From contig CM035808.1 of assembly GCA_020466095.1 (NCBI GenBank), positions 18,579,853 through 18,643,852 on the forward strand: 64,000 bases of DNA, given 5' to 3'. This stretch comes from Chlorops oryzae (Eukaryota; Arthropoda; Insecta; Diptera; Chloropidae). The notes beneath the pieces were generated by a model. That model made no database searches and was not told the DNA's origin. It saw only the letters and a program-made list of their open reading frames with translations. The translations under genes were made by a program, and so were the position numbers. Numbering within the stretch: position 1 is the stretch's first letter; every line of letters begins with the position of its first letter. Below, piece by piece: positions 35,185 to 48,314 of the stretch.

Positions 35185-36683
35185 AGTGTAGATTCTTTTC
35201 TCATTAGCTCTTCAAATATTACATATATGGAAATACATATTTACTTAGCTGGCTGCTTTCGAAAGTGTTCAAGCTTGAGGTCATCAACTGAAGACACCAT
35301 GTACCTGCATTTTAAAAGGCATTAATTGTTCGCCTTCTACTCAATAATAGGTAGATCATATACTGCGATCCAAATTGGATATAAATTTCATTTTTTAAAC
35401 GAGAAAATAAGCACTTTATTAAAAAAGATATTAAAAAAAAAAAATGATTTTGTATCGTAGTCGAAACTTTTTCTCCGCCAATAACGACCAGATGGGGGTT
35501 TTTTTTTTGGTCGTGCACAAAAGCAAAAGGCAGTGGCATAGAAAACGCGTGTCTCGATCGTGTCAATCGATAAGTAAGTAATTTTCTACTATTACGCATG
35601 ATTACCCACCCTGTTCAGTAGCGTACCCACGCAATGCGGAGTGTGGGTGCGGTTGTTGTTGTTGTTTTGTTTTTGAATCCGCATACCGTATTTAATGTCA
35701 TGTCTTCGCTTTGGTCCATTATTGCTAGCTTTCGAAGAAAGTTGCAATGTCGAGACTCGCAAATTGAAAATTTAAATACAAAAGCTACGCTCCGACAGTG
35801 ATGTGGTGCGGTGCGTCTGCGCGTCTGCGAGTCGTTCGGTTCGAGATCCGATTTCGAAAATTTCAATTTTACGCCATTTGCCAAAATGGAAGAAACTCAA
35901 CATCGACCTGCGGCAAGTTGACATTAGACATGCTCGCCATGACTGTGCGCTCATTTAAGTTCGCCCATTCGTTTGGCGTATTTCTGCAGGTGACTTCTTT
36001 AAGTAGCCATCCAGTTGAAATGTCTTGAGCCTCTCGATTGCCGCGGCATTCGAATTCACATTTTTTGTGTACCTCCTAATTGAATTGTAATGCTCCATTG
36101 AGTGATTTCGGCTTAGAAAGTGAAATTTTTCAAAATTCAAACATTCAATTTGTAATCAATTTCTTTTCAGATGGAGCCGGATTAATTCCTTCTAAAGCGG
36201 AGGTACAAAAAGCGATCACCTTTTTTTGGTCTGATTATTTTTGTGGAGATATTTTGTTTTCTTCACTTCACTTTTCTTCACTTGATTGATACGATCAATT
36301 AAAAACTATAAAAAAAATTTGAAAGGGAGCGTTGAAGAGAATATATATATATAATATATGTACATATATATATGATTCAGGTGCGATGTGGATGTGACAG
36401 ACACATTTATGACTTTTTATTTGTATGCGCTACGGAATCGATATCGTATGGCGGAAAAGAGATGAAAGCCAAGATAAGAACATCTAAGCCGTTAAAAACC
36501 TATATATAGTAATTGGTTCCGGGAAAAAAGAACATTCATCATTTATTTTAACTTCAGATATGAGGATTCAAACGGAAGGCGTTTCCTAATTTTGAATCAC
36601 GTTGGCTTTATTGTGGGGCCTTCAACTCATTTACTTAGTTAGAGTCAAGCCATAAGCTATACGCGTTTCAAAATCTTCTCAAT
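35185..36683. other. Intergenic, nothing recognised
   Basis: Short ORFs only. (ATAT)n near 36343-36372. No repeats recognised. Confidence 0.4.
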
Positions 36684-37160
36684 ATTCATAATGGTTAGAG
36701 CAATGGATGTGCGTCAAGTTAGCTTGCACTTTTTCGAATTTCCCGAAAAAAATTATTGTGCTGTAATGTGCCCAGTTTGTGCTATCATGTGCCGTTTCGA
36801 AAAAAAAATTCCTCAAGAGATGCCATTTTTATGAGGAGGTCCGTTTTGTCGTGTCAAGTTAGCCGGTAATGAGTCTTAGCTCTAGGATGTTGCTAATCCA
36901 CGAGCTGATTGTTGGGTAAATTCTTGCGGCAGAGAGCTCCTTTGTTATGGCCTCTCTCGTTACATTATTGAAAAATGAAGTCCCGGCTAACTTGACACGA
37001 AAAAAAGGACCTCTTCATAAAAATGGCATCCCTTGAGGATTTTTTTTTTTCGAAACGGCACATGATAGCACAAACTGGGCACATTACAGCACAATAATTT
37101 TTTTCGGGAAATTCGAAAAAGTGCAAGCTAACTTGATGCACTTGAGCAATGGTCATAATT
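36684..37160. mobile_element. Foldback hairpin, arms about 180 bp
   Basis: The left arm (36684-36866) and right arm (36982-37160) are near-perfect inverted copies, sharing GTCAAGTTAGCTTGCACTTT, TGCTGTAATGTGCCCAGTTT, GTGCTATCATGTGCCGTTTC and TGTCAAGTTAGCCGG. A loop of about 115 bp separates them. TCAAGTTAGC occurs twice per arm. Non-coding. Confidence 0.8.
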
Positions 37161-37994
37161 TTTTACTATCAGGACGATTCTTAATAATCGCGGGGGCTGT
37201 TTTCCCGTGCGGATATGAAAAAACTCTGCCTTTCTAAGCACATTGGGACGGGAAAACGAAGGGAGGAAGAGTTTCAAACATTTTTAAGCGGAGATCATCA
37301 CATTCTTACTGCTATTGATGCTAAGAACGCTCGCCTTTTTTCGCTCAGAAAAATTTCTAGGTAAAAATTCCCGTGGAATATTCATTTAGAATATTGCTGT
37401 ATACACATAACTTGGAAGGTGGAGTACAGTTTAGAAGTGAAGCTTTCAAAAATATCCAAAAAGTCTCCAGAAATTCATTCCTAATTTGTATCAAAGGCTT
37501 TTTGAACGCGATTGTTCGTGTGTAATGTGATTGGAAATGGGGACAATAGAAAGCAATAAGTGAAAATCAACAGTATGATTTCTTTAACCCTTTAACACCA
37601 AATTTTTCGAAATAAAAATAAATATTCCATAAATATCAGCTTTAGTTTGATCGTCAAGTACATGAACAGCACCCTTCTACGATGAAATTCTCACCCAAGG
37701 TGTCATGCTTGGCAATTTCACCTATATGCTCCAGTGAAATCCCTGATAACTTTGTCCTGCAGGATAAATTTTTCTACTGGGATGGCTAAGAAAGCACATA
37801 AATGTTAATTGAAATTAAGCACAGTGGTTTCTTGGTCTTCTTAATGTTCCTTGTTTACTTCTATTCGGATTCATTCATGCTCCTCCTGAGGTGAGCGTGT
37901 GTGACAGAGGTAGTTCTAAACGGATTTCGATATATTTTCAATTTAACGCGCAATGAATGGTGTATTTCAAATTTTATAAAATTTGCAAAAAAGG
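37161..37994. other. Intergenic, nothing recognised
   Basis: No gene-like ORF or repeat recognised. Confidence 0.4.
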
Positions 37995-38342
37995 GTTAAA
38001 TTATGTTCAAATATCGAATTTCGTCAAAATATCTTGAAAAAATTCTGGTTTTAGTGCAGTTTTTTTAAATTTTATAACAGACCTTAGTGCTCGAGGTACC
38101 CCTAACAATGCTCCGATCTGGTCTGGTGGTTCTTACTCATGTCCCCGTGAGCACGCATGCCAAATTTCATCAAGATAGCTCAACTCCTTCAACTGACATT
38201 GGTAAGTCGAATCTCCCCGTGGCGCTGATCATTTCTATACCTACATATTTTATATGGTTTATCTCGACTGGTTCTGGATGTGTTACACAACAGCCACACA
38301 AACGCAATATACCCTGAACACAGAGTGCGTCGGGTATAAAAA
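37995..38342 (+). mobile_element. mini-me-like retroposon (copy 2, 5'-truncated)
   Basis: Matches the 3' half of 30509-31354 (TCGAGGTACCCCTAACAATG, CATGCCAAATTTCATCAAGA, CACACAAACGCAATATACCC, GCGTCGGGTATAAAA). The GACG microsatellite is missing, with only GACATTGGTAAGTCG in its place. The 5' part is absent, as expected for a retroposon. Confidence 0.6.
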
Positions 38343-41300
38343 TTTTGAATTGTAAACATGAAAAGTGATCAATCGAATGTTAACGTTGCACGGACGTACT
38401 GAGCATGCAATCGTGAAATCGTTAAGTCATTTCATCGCTGATACGTTCAGACAATTATTTCATACAAAGTATTAATTTCCTTAAACAAATACGCTATTTT
38501 TATTAATTTACTCGAAGGTAATAAAGTTTTTTCCTTCCATTTGGCTTAATTATTGTGCCCCTTTTCATCTTAAGCTCATAAATTATTGGCTCGACGAGAA
38601 TAATATTTGCGTCTTAAGGCAAACTGCCGGGCCTTTGCTCAAAACTCGAAGCCACGAGCGAGTTAAGTGCGCGTATGAAGCGCAATGAGAGTCGATGCCG
38701 CAACTCGATCTTAGGTCTTGAAGCTGACGCGGAGAAAGTAACAAGATACCTGCCTGCTTGCCAGTAGAAAACAAAATATATACTTATTTGTATTTTAATA
38801 CACACATGTGTACATATAAATGCGATTGCAGATAGAAATGAAATGTTGCGTTCGCTGGTCGATGTTCGGCGGTCGATGTTCGGTGTTCGGTGTTCGGTGG
38901 TCGGCTGTTATAACTTCGAGATGCGTACTGAATGTTTTCTTAGGAAATTGTTTGCATTCATGAGGCGGATGCTCAAAAGCTCGTGCTCCAATATCATTGC
39001 ATTTGCTAAGACTTCATTTTTTCATACTTATTGTAAATGTTTAGCTTTTGTTTTCTAATAAAATAAAGAAATTTCGATATTTTCCGAAAGTGCGAGGATA
39101 GGTCCAGAATAATAATTGAAAGACGTCTTCGAACACGTCTTCGGAATGTGAAAGTAAAATGAATTCATTTCTTGTACTAATTCAAATGAGTTTAAAAACA
39201 ACCAAAATACATGGCTGAAATAAATTTTCGAAAATATTTAAACATTTTTGAGCCACCAATAGACAAAAAAAAAAAAATTTTTAGAATTATCATGTCTAGT
39301 CATAGTTTTCCTGATCTGTCCAGGCACATTGTCACGATTTGTAGTAGCCGCAGCAGCTCACTCCTGATGATGGTGTCTGAGAGCACAATGTCTACTGTCT
39401 GCCATCATTTGTGTTACTTAATTCATGGGTAAAAAAACGCGACGACACATAAGTGCGACCGGACGAAACACGATCGCCACTCGTTTGATTTTTTTTCTTT
39501 CTATTTTCCTAAGAGACTTTTCACTCCTAAGTCATATCAATCGAAACAGCAGCAGCAGCAGCAGGAGCAGCAGCAGCAGAAGCAGAAGAAAGAGCCAACC
39601 ATGGCAGCGATATCGAAAATTACTCCAATTTCAAACAGGCTTGGTCGTTTTTAGCATTAAACAGGAACCAACTTAAAAGTGCAAAGTGACTTTTGTCTTT
39701 GAATGGCGATGAAATCGATGCGATCCACCTCTGGCTCCGCCATACAACTTGTTCCATGGCACTCTATAAGAGCGAAAAAGAAAAATAAAACGCAAAAGAA
39801 AATAAGAAACGAAGAAGAAAAATAAATGATCAACTTAATAAAAATTGTTCCAGCGACAGTTTTACAGGCAACACCAGTCTACGGTTGAGCTTCGATGGAA
39901 AAAAAAAAAAAAAAAAAAAAATAGCACCGAGACTACTTACTAAATGTGGAAAAACGTTTTGCACATATTTTATGGAAAAGTAGGACGCTCAATAAAAATC
40001 ACAGCGTATTGCATGAATGAAATCTGATCGATCGATATTAGTTAGCACAACGCGTATTGATTTTATTGTTGTTGTTGCTGTTGTTATTGCGATTTTCTCA
40101 TGTACTTGTGTAGACACCCTGCAAGAGGCATCGATGATATCGCAACAGTTGTTGAACACCCAGAGAGGAGTTCATTTTTATTTCAAGGCAAGATCAAAAA
40201 GGATCAAAAGGGCATTAGAATGGCCTGCACTTTAGCATTTAACCCTTATCCTGTAATTCAAAAATATATAAAAAATCTTTACACTCATGGTATGAAATAT
40301 AGTTCTCAGGGTGAACTTTACAGATAATTTTTATTGCACTTCGAAAATTTGTTTGAATATTTCGTGGTATTTGAACGACTTCGTTGAAAAACTAATAAGA
40401 CTTAAAAACGGATTGGGAAATTTTGACCCATGCGTAAAGGATAAGGGTTAAAAGAGCATTTAGTTGAAGGTATAGTCTGGGGAGGCATACTTTGAGGGAC
40501 CTAGAGGAAGTGAAAGTTTTTTCAATACGAATTGTTGTTGACACTTTTCCACTTTTGCCACGATACCACGGCCTCGTAAATAGGCCAATTATAAGATTCT
40601 CCTATGCATGATAAGGATTTTTTTTAGGTTTAATATGGCTGATTTTCGTATGTCAAAAGTGGAATAAATAGGTCACAATCTCTCTTCTTCTCTCGTCTTT
40701 CTTCAAGGTTCCGCAAACGATCAAAGACTTGACTACGATGTAAGACCTATTTTTGCTATACAGGCCTCGATATAAGGGATGGCAAGCCGGCAAAATGCCC
40801 AGAGTGGCAAAGTGAGGGGCGGAAATTTCACATCAATATGAACCCCAGAGTGACATCATAGGGATGGCATATAGTTTTGTTTGCTCAGAGCAGCAAAAAT
40901 GCTAGATCGGGCCCTGTTGCTATACTCTTCAGATAATGATAGCTTCTCTCGAAAAAAAATGGACTAACCTTTTAGTAATATTCAGGTTGCAGCCTCAAAG
41001 AAAATAAGTCACCTTGAAAAAACAAAAGCAATTAAAAGCAGCGCACAGATTCCTAGTGTCCAAAATTTAATAAAGAACCTTTTTTTTGTGTATAGATATG
41101 TTTGCCCACCATGCAGAGCTATCCAAATATTTTAAAAATCCATCACTTTTCTCCACTTTTATTAAGTTACACAAAAGAGATGAGTGCTACCTTCATCCTC
41201 ATTGCGAACGGATCTGAATATATTATTTAATATTTTCAATTTCTATCGAAAGGCAGTCAATAGCTACCAACAACAATTCGACTCTCCTCATAAAAAACGC

Positions 41301-42063
41301 GCTTAAAGTGTGCGCCTAAGACTCTTATCTTCGAGATGTCTTCAAATCGTAGCAGCTCTTTTTTTTTTTTTTGCTTCATCTCCTTTTTGGTCTCAGCGTT
41401 TTTATCAATGGATCGGACACAATTAGGGTTGCATTTGAATTGACTTTGTTCAGGATTTCATTCAATTGTTGGCAAAAAAGAAAAGTGGTGATGAAAAATT
41501 TTGCAAACGGTATTTATGATTGTATTTGAATTGAACATATTATTATCTATATAAATCGGCTAACCGATATTTGGCGGCTTTGTAGAATGGATCAATGATA
41601 GCCTATATTTAAAAATGATACAAAAGACGTGAGAGCTTAAGGAGTAGAGCGATTTTAAGTGAGGTAATAGTGAGGTCTTAAAAGATAACTTAAGCTAAGC
41701 CAATGATTATCTAATGAGGAAGATTAAAAAAAAAAAAGAATTGAAAAGCTTATAAAGAAAAAGCCCAAAAGGTAAACACCGCTTATGCAATGCAAGCGAA
41801 AAGAAGCAAAGTCGTTAAAAATAGGACATAAAATTTTTATGTGTTTCTAAGATAAAGATCGATTAGATTATGCATGCTGACAGATTTGATTGGTGCCACT
41901 TTGAACCTTTCTTTATTTTAATTTCTATTTTTATTTAATTTTATATACATACATATGTACCTACTATGAATTTTATGAGAGTCATTTGAATTGTAAGTTT
42001 TTGAAACGAAAGCTTGCAAAGCGCGCATGATGAAAGTCCTTTCGATTGCACTAGATTACAAAT
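38343..42063. other. Intergenic, minor simple repeats only
   Basis: Short tandem GTCGATGTTCGGCG/GTGTTCGGTG units at 38858-38902, (AGC)n at 39546-39592, an A run at 39898-39921 and T runs near 41360 and 42309. No gene recognised. Confidence 0.5.
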
Positions 42064-42196
42064 CAGTGGCGTAGCGAGATATTTCGTCGCGAGGGGTGCC
42101 ATGCGGGCATAGTGGAGTGAAGAGATTTATGACAATTAAAATATGATTTGGTGCCCGGGGCGGCTTCCCTTTCGAGCCCCATTCACTACGCTGCTG
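42064..42196. mobile_element. hAT MITE with perfect 8-bp TSD
   Basis: 133 bp, ends CAGTGGCGTAGCGAG and CACTACGCTGCTG (imperfect inverted pair), flanked by perfect direct repeats TTACAAAT (42056-42063 and 42197-42204). The interior AAATATGATTTGGTGCCCGG is shared with the relic at 25596-25706. Confidence 0.85.
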
Positions 42197-42467
42197 TTAC
42201 AAATAATTAATTTTTATTTCTTTTGAACATCTAAGAGCAATTTTCTAGAGGACTTTGGGCTTCTTATCCCGAACAAAATATTTCAAAAAATTTTTAGTGT
42301 TTTTTTCAAGTGTTTTTTTTTTATATTGATTAAAAAAAATTTTTTTTAAGGTTTCAAGGTCTACAGAATCTTCTTCTCTTGAGCGATCTGAAAACTTTGA
42401 AGGAAAATTAGTTTGAAGGGTTAATTTTATTTCATTTGAGGAATAATTTTTTTTTTAATTCGGATCC

Positions 42468-43203
42468 TAGGTTTTGTTAGTGTTGCTGCCACCATTAAGG
42501 ATTGTAATACCACGTTCCGAAAGATGAGTCTTGCTGAAGATGACACATGTAGGTTATGCCTAGAAGACAGTGAGACATGCGGTACACTTGTGTGCCACTG
42601 TCCGTCACTGGCAAGTAGGAAGTTGGCGAAAATCACGGAACACCATGTGGATTGGTGAGGACAGATTGCCGAACTTAAATCATCTGAAAGATCTTCTTGC
42701 ACTAACATATGGGTGATCAGAGATTTTGAACTAAATATATTTTCGGGACAAGACAAATTGAGCATTCATATCTGTTAAGAGTTTAATTTATTTCTTTTGA
42801 ATTAAGGCTTTTTGGTTTCTTCTTAGCTCCACAAAACCAGTTAGCAATCCGGTACTGACGTGTGATCGGAGACGAACGGCAAACGTCAGTCGACGTTATT
42901 TGACTCAATATAAGGACGGAAGCCTTGTATAAGGCTTTAGCCCTCTTAGAGAGTCACGAAGGACGAAAAAGGACCCAACGCTAACATGGTCTACTTCGGA
43001 TAATCCTTCAATTCAGTGTGGCCACTTGATGGAAGCTGAGGCTTCCCAACGTCCCACATTATTATTAATACCACGTTTAATGGGAAAATAAAGGAAACCA
43101 GAAACTGAAAAACGACATCCACGACCTCAGCTGGGAGTCGAACCTCGTAAACCTCGTCTCGCTTCGTAAATTGGCACCCCACCCAACAACGGCTCAGAGG
43201 CCG
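42468..43203 (-). mobile_element. tRNA-headed SINE-like retroposon with 12-bp target duplication
   Basis: Flanked by direct repeats TTAATTCGGATCC (42455-42467) and TTAATCGGATCC (43204-43215), a typical retroposon duplication. On the minus strand it begins exactly at the boundary with a tRNA-like head: GGCCTCTGAGCCGTTG, then box B GGTTCGACTCC (complement of 43134-43144), closed by GAGGTC, which can pair with the 5' GGCCTC. The tail ends GGTGGCAGCAACACTAAC. At 736 bp it is long for a SINE. No coding region found. Confidence 0.7.
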
Positions 43204-43215
43204 TTAATCGGATCC

Positions 43216-46200
43216 AAAAATTTAAAAAATATTTTTTCGTGCTTAGAAGGCAAAATTCCATAAGAAAAAAGTATTTAGATCTACTGTAAGGAATTTTTGT
43301 AAACTAGTGTTGTTGATGAGGTCATGGAAGATAGTTTTGTTTATCCAAATACCATCAGTTTGTTTAAAAAGAATTTTCGTTTTTATATTAAGGGCCGTTT
43401 TCTCATCCTACTTTTATGCTCTATCTGCCAGTTAAATTTCAAATTCTTTGACTTATTCATCAAGTTCGTATGAAATTATCATCAGGATAATTTAACTTAC
43501 AGATAAAAAAAAGATAAGAAAAAGGCCCTAAGTAAAATAAGTTGAAATTATTTAAAACTCCATTAAATTAATTTAAGTTAAGTTAAGGCAATCGATTGAG
43601 GTGTTGTCAAAATTGGTTTTTGAATTTTTATCTAAACGAAAAGCAATGAAGCTTTAATGTCCCATGAACAATTGAGAAAAGAAAAAAAAAAAAAAAAAAC
43701 AGAACAAAAAACCTGAAGAGAAAATTCCTTTAGAAGCGTAAAACCCATAGAAACAAAAACCGAAAAAAAAATGCAAGTCAAAATATTTCATCTATCCAAA
43801 CAGAAGCCGTCGAATGTCTCCATTGCTTCGGTTATTTGTTTTGAGTAAACGAAGTCGTTAGGCGCAACTAAGCGACATGCGGCACTTGTCACTTTCGAAT
43901 TTCACGAAAAGCGGGCACAAAAGACCAACAAAAAGAAGAAAAAAGTTGTAATAAAATTCGATTCTAAGACTTTTTTTTTTCCTTCTCTGCCGAAATATTG
44001 TAAATCAACTCTGTGATCGAGTATGACGACGCAAGAATGTCAGCCAGCAAGAGTGCCGGGCAGGTCCGCTTGCGAGCGATTGCAATACGCGGAATCGGAT
44101 ATTATGGTCGTAAGAAAATTTGTGGAAGGAAAAACTGACGAAAAATTAGAAAACGTATGAAAAGAAAATGGAAAACGAAAAATGGAAAAATGAAAAAAGA
44201 ATTTAATAAATTGAACAAAGAAAAAGGAAGATGTCGTTTCAAAATTATTTTACTCTCGAAACCGCTCAACTGAAAGTAGTTTGCGATGACACACAAAATA
44301 CAAGAAGTTGAAGGCACGCTGCAGCATTCGAGCGGCAGCATCAGTGTTATAGACAGACAACACAACAACGCAGACAGGAGGCCAGTGACAGTGGCACTAG
44401 CGACAGCGATAGCAAAGGAGATGGCAATGACGATGGCTCTGGCTCTGGCGCTGGCGATGATGGGCGACAACTTGGCATACAATAAAATAGGGGGGGAAAA
44501 AAAATAAAATTTCAAATAAAAATAAATGCATTTGGTTTTCCTGATGCCCATCGGAGGTGACACACTAGCAAAGCAGACAAACAAACGAAGGAAAGAGTCA
44601 ACAACAGCAACGTGAGCAGCAGCGGCAGCAGCGGCAGCAGCCAAAACACACAGCAATAATACTAGCAGCAACTTTGCACGCGGTTACTCGGTAACGAGTG
44701 CCAAGTTCATGATACTGCAATGAAATCAAGAGCCCAGTCGACGGCAGAGACAAAGCAACAATTGCACTACACTTGCAACTGAACAGTAAGACAGCGAGCA
44801 GTATCCCGGGGTGGCTGGGAGGTGGCGGTGCTGTTGTTGTCAAGACGGCATTTGAGTCTGCAGCAGCGACAGCGGAGAAAAAGAAAAGACCACAGCATAT
44901 CGACCAGCAAGACGCGTTATTGGCTCTTGTTTTTGTTGCTGTTGCTGCTGTTATTTCTGTTGTTGCTTTTGGTGGTGCTTTTGTTGTTGTTGGCTTTGTG
45001 TGTAATGTTGGTTTTGTGTGTGCTTTTGGTGCGATCGTCAATGAAAATTTCGCCGTATGCGCGCATGCGAAGTGTTTCGCTATCGAGAAAGCAGGTGGAT
45101 TCTCCATTCTGCGGTTACACACGGCACGGACCAGACGCGTTCCAAGATAACGTCGCGCAAATGTTTCGAAAGCAATTCCCGATTTATTTCGATTTCAAAT
45201 AAAACTAAACGAAATTGTTGAATTAAGCTGGATATTAGGACAAGTTGGAAGAGCCAATAAACAAAAAAAAAAAAAAAAAAAAAAAACGAAAATAAATAAA
45301 ATAAAAATATAAATAAAAATTAAAAAACCTCTCGAAAAAATCCAAAAATTCAAAAGAGACATGAAAGGACAACATAGATAAGGCAATAAAAAATTTGAAA
45401 AAAAAATTTTTTTTAATTAAAAAATTGTTACATTCATTCTTAAAAAGCAATTTTCTGGCTTCAACGGATAATTTCAATAACATTTCCGCGTGTGTATTTC
45501 CGTGTTCACTGGACATTCGTGCGATTGAATTGAATTGAGGCATAAGAACTCATACTCATATATTCGTGCTCACGTGACCCACTTACATCGTCGCTTACTC
45601 ACACGCCACGACGCGATCTTGTTCGCAATTTTCTCTGAAGGAATTCAAAAAAACGGCAAGGAGCTTTGTAGTAGGTAATTGGCCTACGTTCGGCATGTCG
45701 TATACGTCTGCAGTGTTTTCTATCGTATGCTATCATCGTATGTAGTCGGTCGGATCCTTTTTGGTTTTCTTTTCTTTTCTTCTCGTTTCGTTTGTTAACT
45801 TCTTGGATATTTCGGAAATTCATCCATTTTCGCCTTTCGCCTTTCCCATCCGATTCAATTTGGATCGAAGTGTTAATGTGTAATTAATCAGCTGCACGCC
45901 TGCGATCGGATCGTATCGACGGTTTTGGAAGCTCTCTATCCAACAAAGCTGGCGTGCATGCGCAATATTTGTGCTTGGATATCTTAATTGCTGCCGGCTG
46001 GGTGTGGGAGTTGCTACAGAAATCGCCACTCGATTGGCTTCAATTGAAGGCATTTGTTTGGATTTGCTATTTTCACAGGTGGGTGGCTTTGAGATCGTTC
46101 GATTTTTTTTTTTTTAGACTCCATAGGAATTTTTTTGTATTTTTTAAATTTTTATTAATTTTCTATTTATTTATTTTTTTGAATTTCACTTTCTGCTGCA

Positions 46201-46803
46201 AACTGCTGACGGGTGGGGGGCCTCAATGAGTTTGCTTTGGTTGCGAGGCAATTAGTGTTATTCATTGGCAATCGAGCGTTGAGTACTGTACTCTTATATG
46301 TATATATGAAATGGTATTGAATGGAAAATTAAAAAGTGAGAGTAGTATTTGTATACTGTACGTTTCTAGCAGTCTTAGAAGAGAAGTTTAACATAGGTTC
46401 CCGATGACATTACATTAATATAGAACTCAAATCATTTAACTATATACCTATGTGTAGCTATAATCTAGTAAGAGAATCTCTAAACTGGGGCTGATTCTAC
46501 TACCATAGATAATAACTCATCCCTCTGCAGTATGGGTGAGATTTACCCTTGCATGAAAGCATTTTTTTTCGTTAGTGCTAAAAGTTTTCAAATAACTTTA
46601 AGATAGGAATGTCGTGGTTCCAGGATTTGTTTATATAGGGTTTCTGCTTTCTTAGCTAAGTCCAATATTGGGATCTAATACCCTATCCTCAGATTTTCAA
46701 GGGAAAACCCAAGACGCAGTGAAAATTCCTCTTAAGACTTTTTGAACGAAAAATTAGAAAATCTGTGAATCGATTAATGCAGGATCTTTTAATTACCTTC
46801 TAC
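43216..46803. other. Intergenic, possible upstream regulatory DNA of the ZP gene
   Basis: GCA/TTG-rich simple repeats at 44605-44645 and 44930-45020, T/A runs at 43970-43981, 45260-45286 and 46107-46116. Long frames here are alanine/leucine runs made by those repeats. No gene recognised. Confidence 0.4.
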
Positions 46804-47219
46804 CAGAGGTGTTAAAGAATGCAATATTTTCTGAATATTTAGTCTTTTGATTGCCCGAAAAATGATTGTAGTAATTTTTTAGTTAGTCATGAATAAGACT
46901 GCAAAAAACAAATCTAAATCATTTTTGTTATTCCTGAATAATTAGTTTTTTTTTTTTATTCATTTTTTCGTTATTCATTGATTGCAATCACTGAATTGCA
47001 GTCCTAATGTTCAGGAAAGACTGCATTAAAAATTTTTTAGTCAGTACGAGATTTCAGAAAATACAAATTATTCATGAATAACGAAAAAGAATACTAAAAA
47101 CTGCAATTTGCAGTCTTTAGTCAGTAATGCGTTTTTTTGATTGTAATCATTTAAGTTAGTCAAAGATTGTGACTTCAACTGATTTTAAATCAAATTGATT
47201 GCATTCTTTAACACCTCTG
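46804..47219. mobile_element. hAT MITE with perfect 8-bp TSD
   Basis: 416 bp with perfect 22-bp inverted ends beginning CAGAGGTGTTAAAGAATG, flanked by perfect direct repeats CCTTCTAC (46796-46803 and 47220-47227). The interior has repeated GACTGCA/TGCAGTC and TAGTCA/TGACTA words on both strands and is otherwise T-rich. Non-coding. Confidence 0.92.
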
Positions 47220-47310
47220 CCTTCTACAATATATTTTCACTATACAGGAACTTTCCAAGGCAAAAGCCTTTGGATTTACAATTTCATTTAATGTCGATAA
47301 ATGTATGTTA

Positions 47311-47467
47311 CAGTGTACTCTCTTTAAAGCGGACATCTACACACTGAAAAATGTGTCCGCTTAACAGAGCTGTCCGCTTAAGATGAAACTATTTGAGAAG
47401 CAGGAACACTAGACCATTGCCGAAAGGTATCTATTAGGAGGGGTGTCCGCAAGGAGAGAGTATACTG
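47311..47467. mobile_element. pogo/Tigger-like MITE, family 1 (copy 4)
   Basis: 157 bp, CAGTGTACTCTCTTTAAAGC to GAGAGTATACTG, TA on both sides (47309-47310, 47468-47469). Shares GAGAAGCAGGAACACTAGA with copy 1. Confidence 0.8.
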
Positions 47468-47469
47468 TA

Positions 47470-48283
47470 TATAAAAATAATTAAATGCCAGTGAATCAAG
47501 GACTTTTTCTCTTTAGCATATCCTACGTGTATGTGGCTTAAATTGGAGAATTGTTTAGCATATCGAGTCGTAGTCTTCAACTCGGCTTAAGAGCTTCGAA
47601 AGCTTAAATTTTGAAATGGAAAATATTTTTTTCGTCTTTATGCCAGTTTTAATCAATTAAAAACCTTTGTTTTCCAAAATTTTCACATAAAATTAAAAGA
47701 ACCCCGTTGAAAATCTCCTGAAGGCTATCATTTGAAAGTTTGAACCTACAAAAAGTTTAATCGTTGTTGAATACTATGATCCATAATGTTTTCTAATGTT
47801 ATGCAATTGAATTCTCTTATCGGACAATCAAAACAAACTATTTTTATATTTTCAAATCTTACTTTCTTCGCAATAATGGTTCAATTTAAGGCCGGCCTTC
47901 AATAAAATTAACAATAGTTAAATGCAAACACCAGCTGAGCTTTCTTGAGGCCTTTAATTCATTCATTGAAAACTCATTTAGGCCTCAAAAAAGCCAACAC
48001 AATAAGCATATGGAAGCACAAACAGAAAAAATTTATGAAAAATATATAAGTACATATATATGTGCCTACATACATATATTCACAACAATTTTCGGAGCAT
48101 AAGTCAAGACTAAATCACATCAAACTCACACGTCATAATCATTTTATGAGATCCCACAGCCAGCTGCACGTTCGGACACCGCTTGATGGCTGTGTTAAGC
48201 ACCTGGGAAAGGCTTGAGCAACGCACGAAAGCTTTGAGGTGCAATCTTAAGCACGCTCTTAGCCTGAATCTTACACCTTCTTG

Positions 48284-48314
<31 letters not shown>

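Noticed and set aside
43100..43203. True tRNA gene on the minus strand
   Set aside because: Box B and the acceptor-like pairing are there, but the D and anticodon arms do not form properly and target duplications flank a longer element: SINE head.
44102..45202. Several ORFs of 125-190 codons on both strands
   Set aside because: Ala/Leu/Val/Cys runs created by GCA and TTG simple repeats; no start context, no domain.
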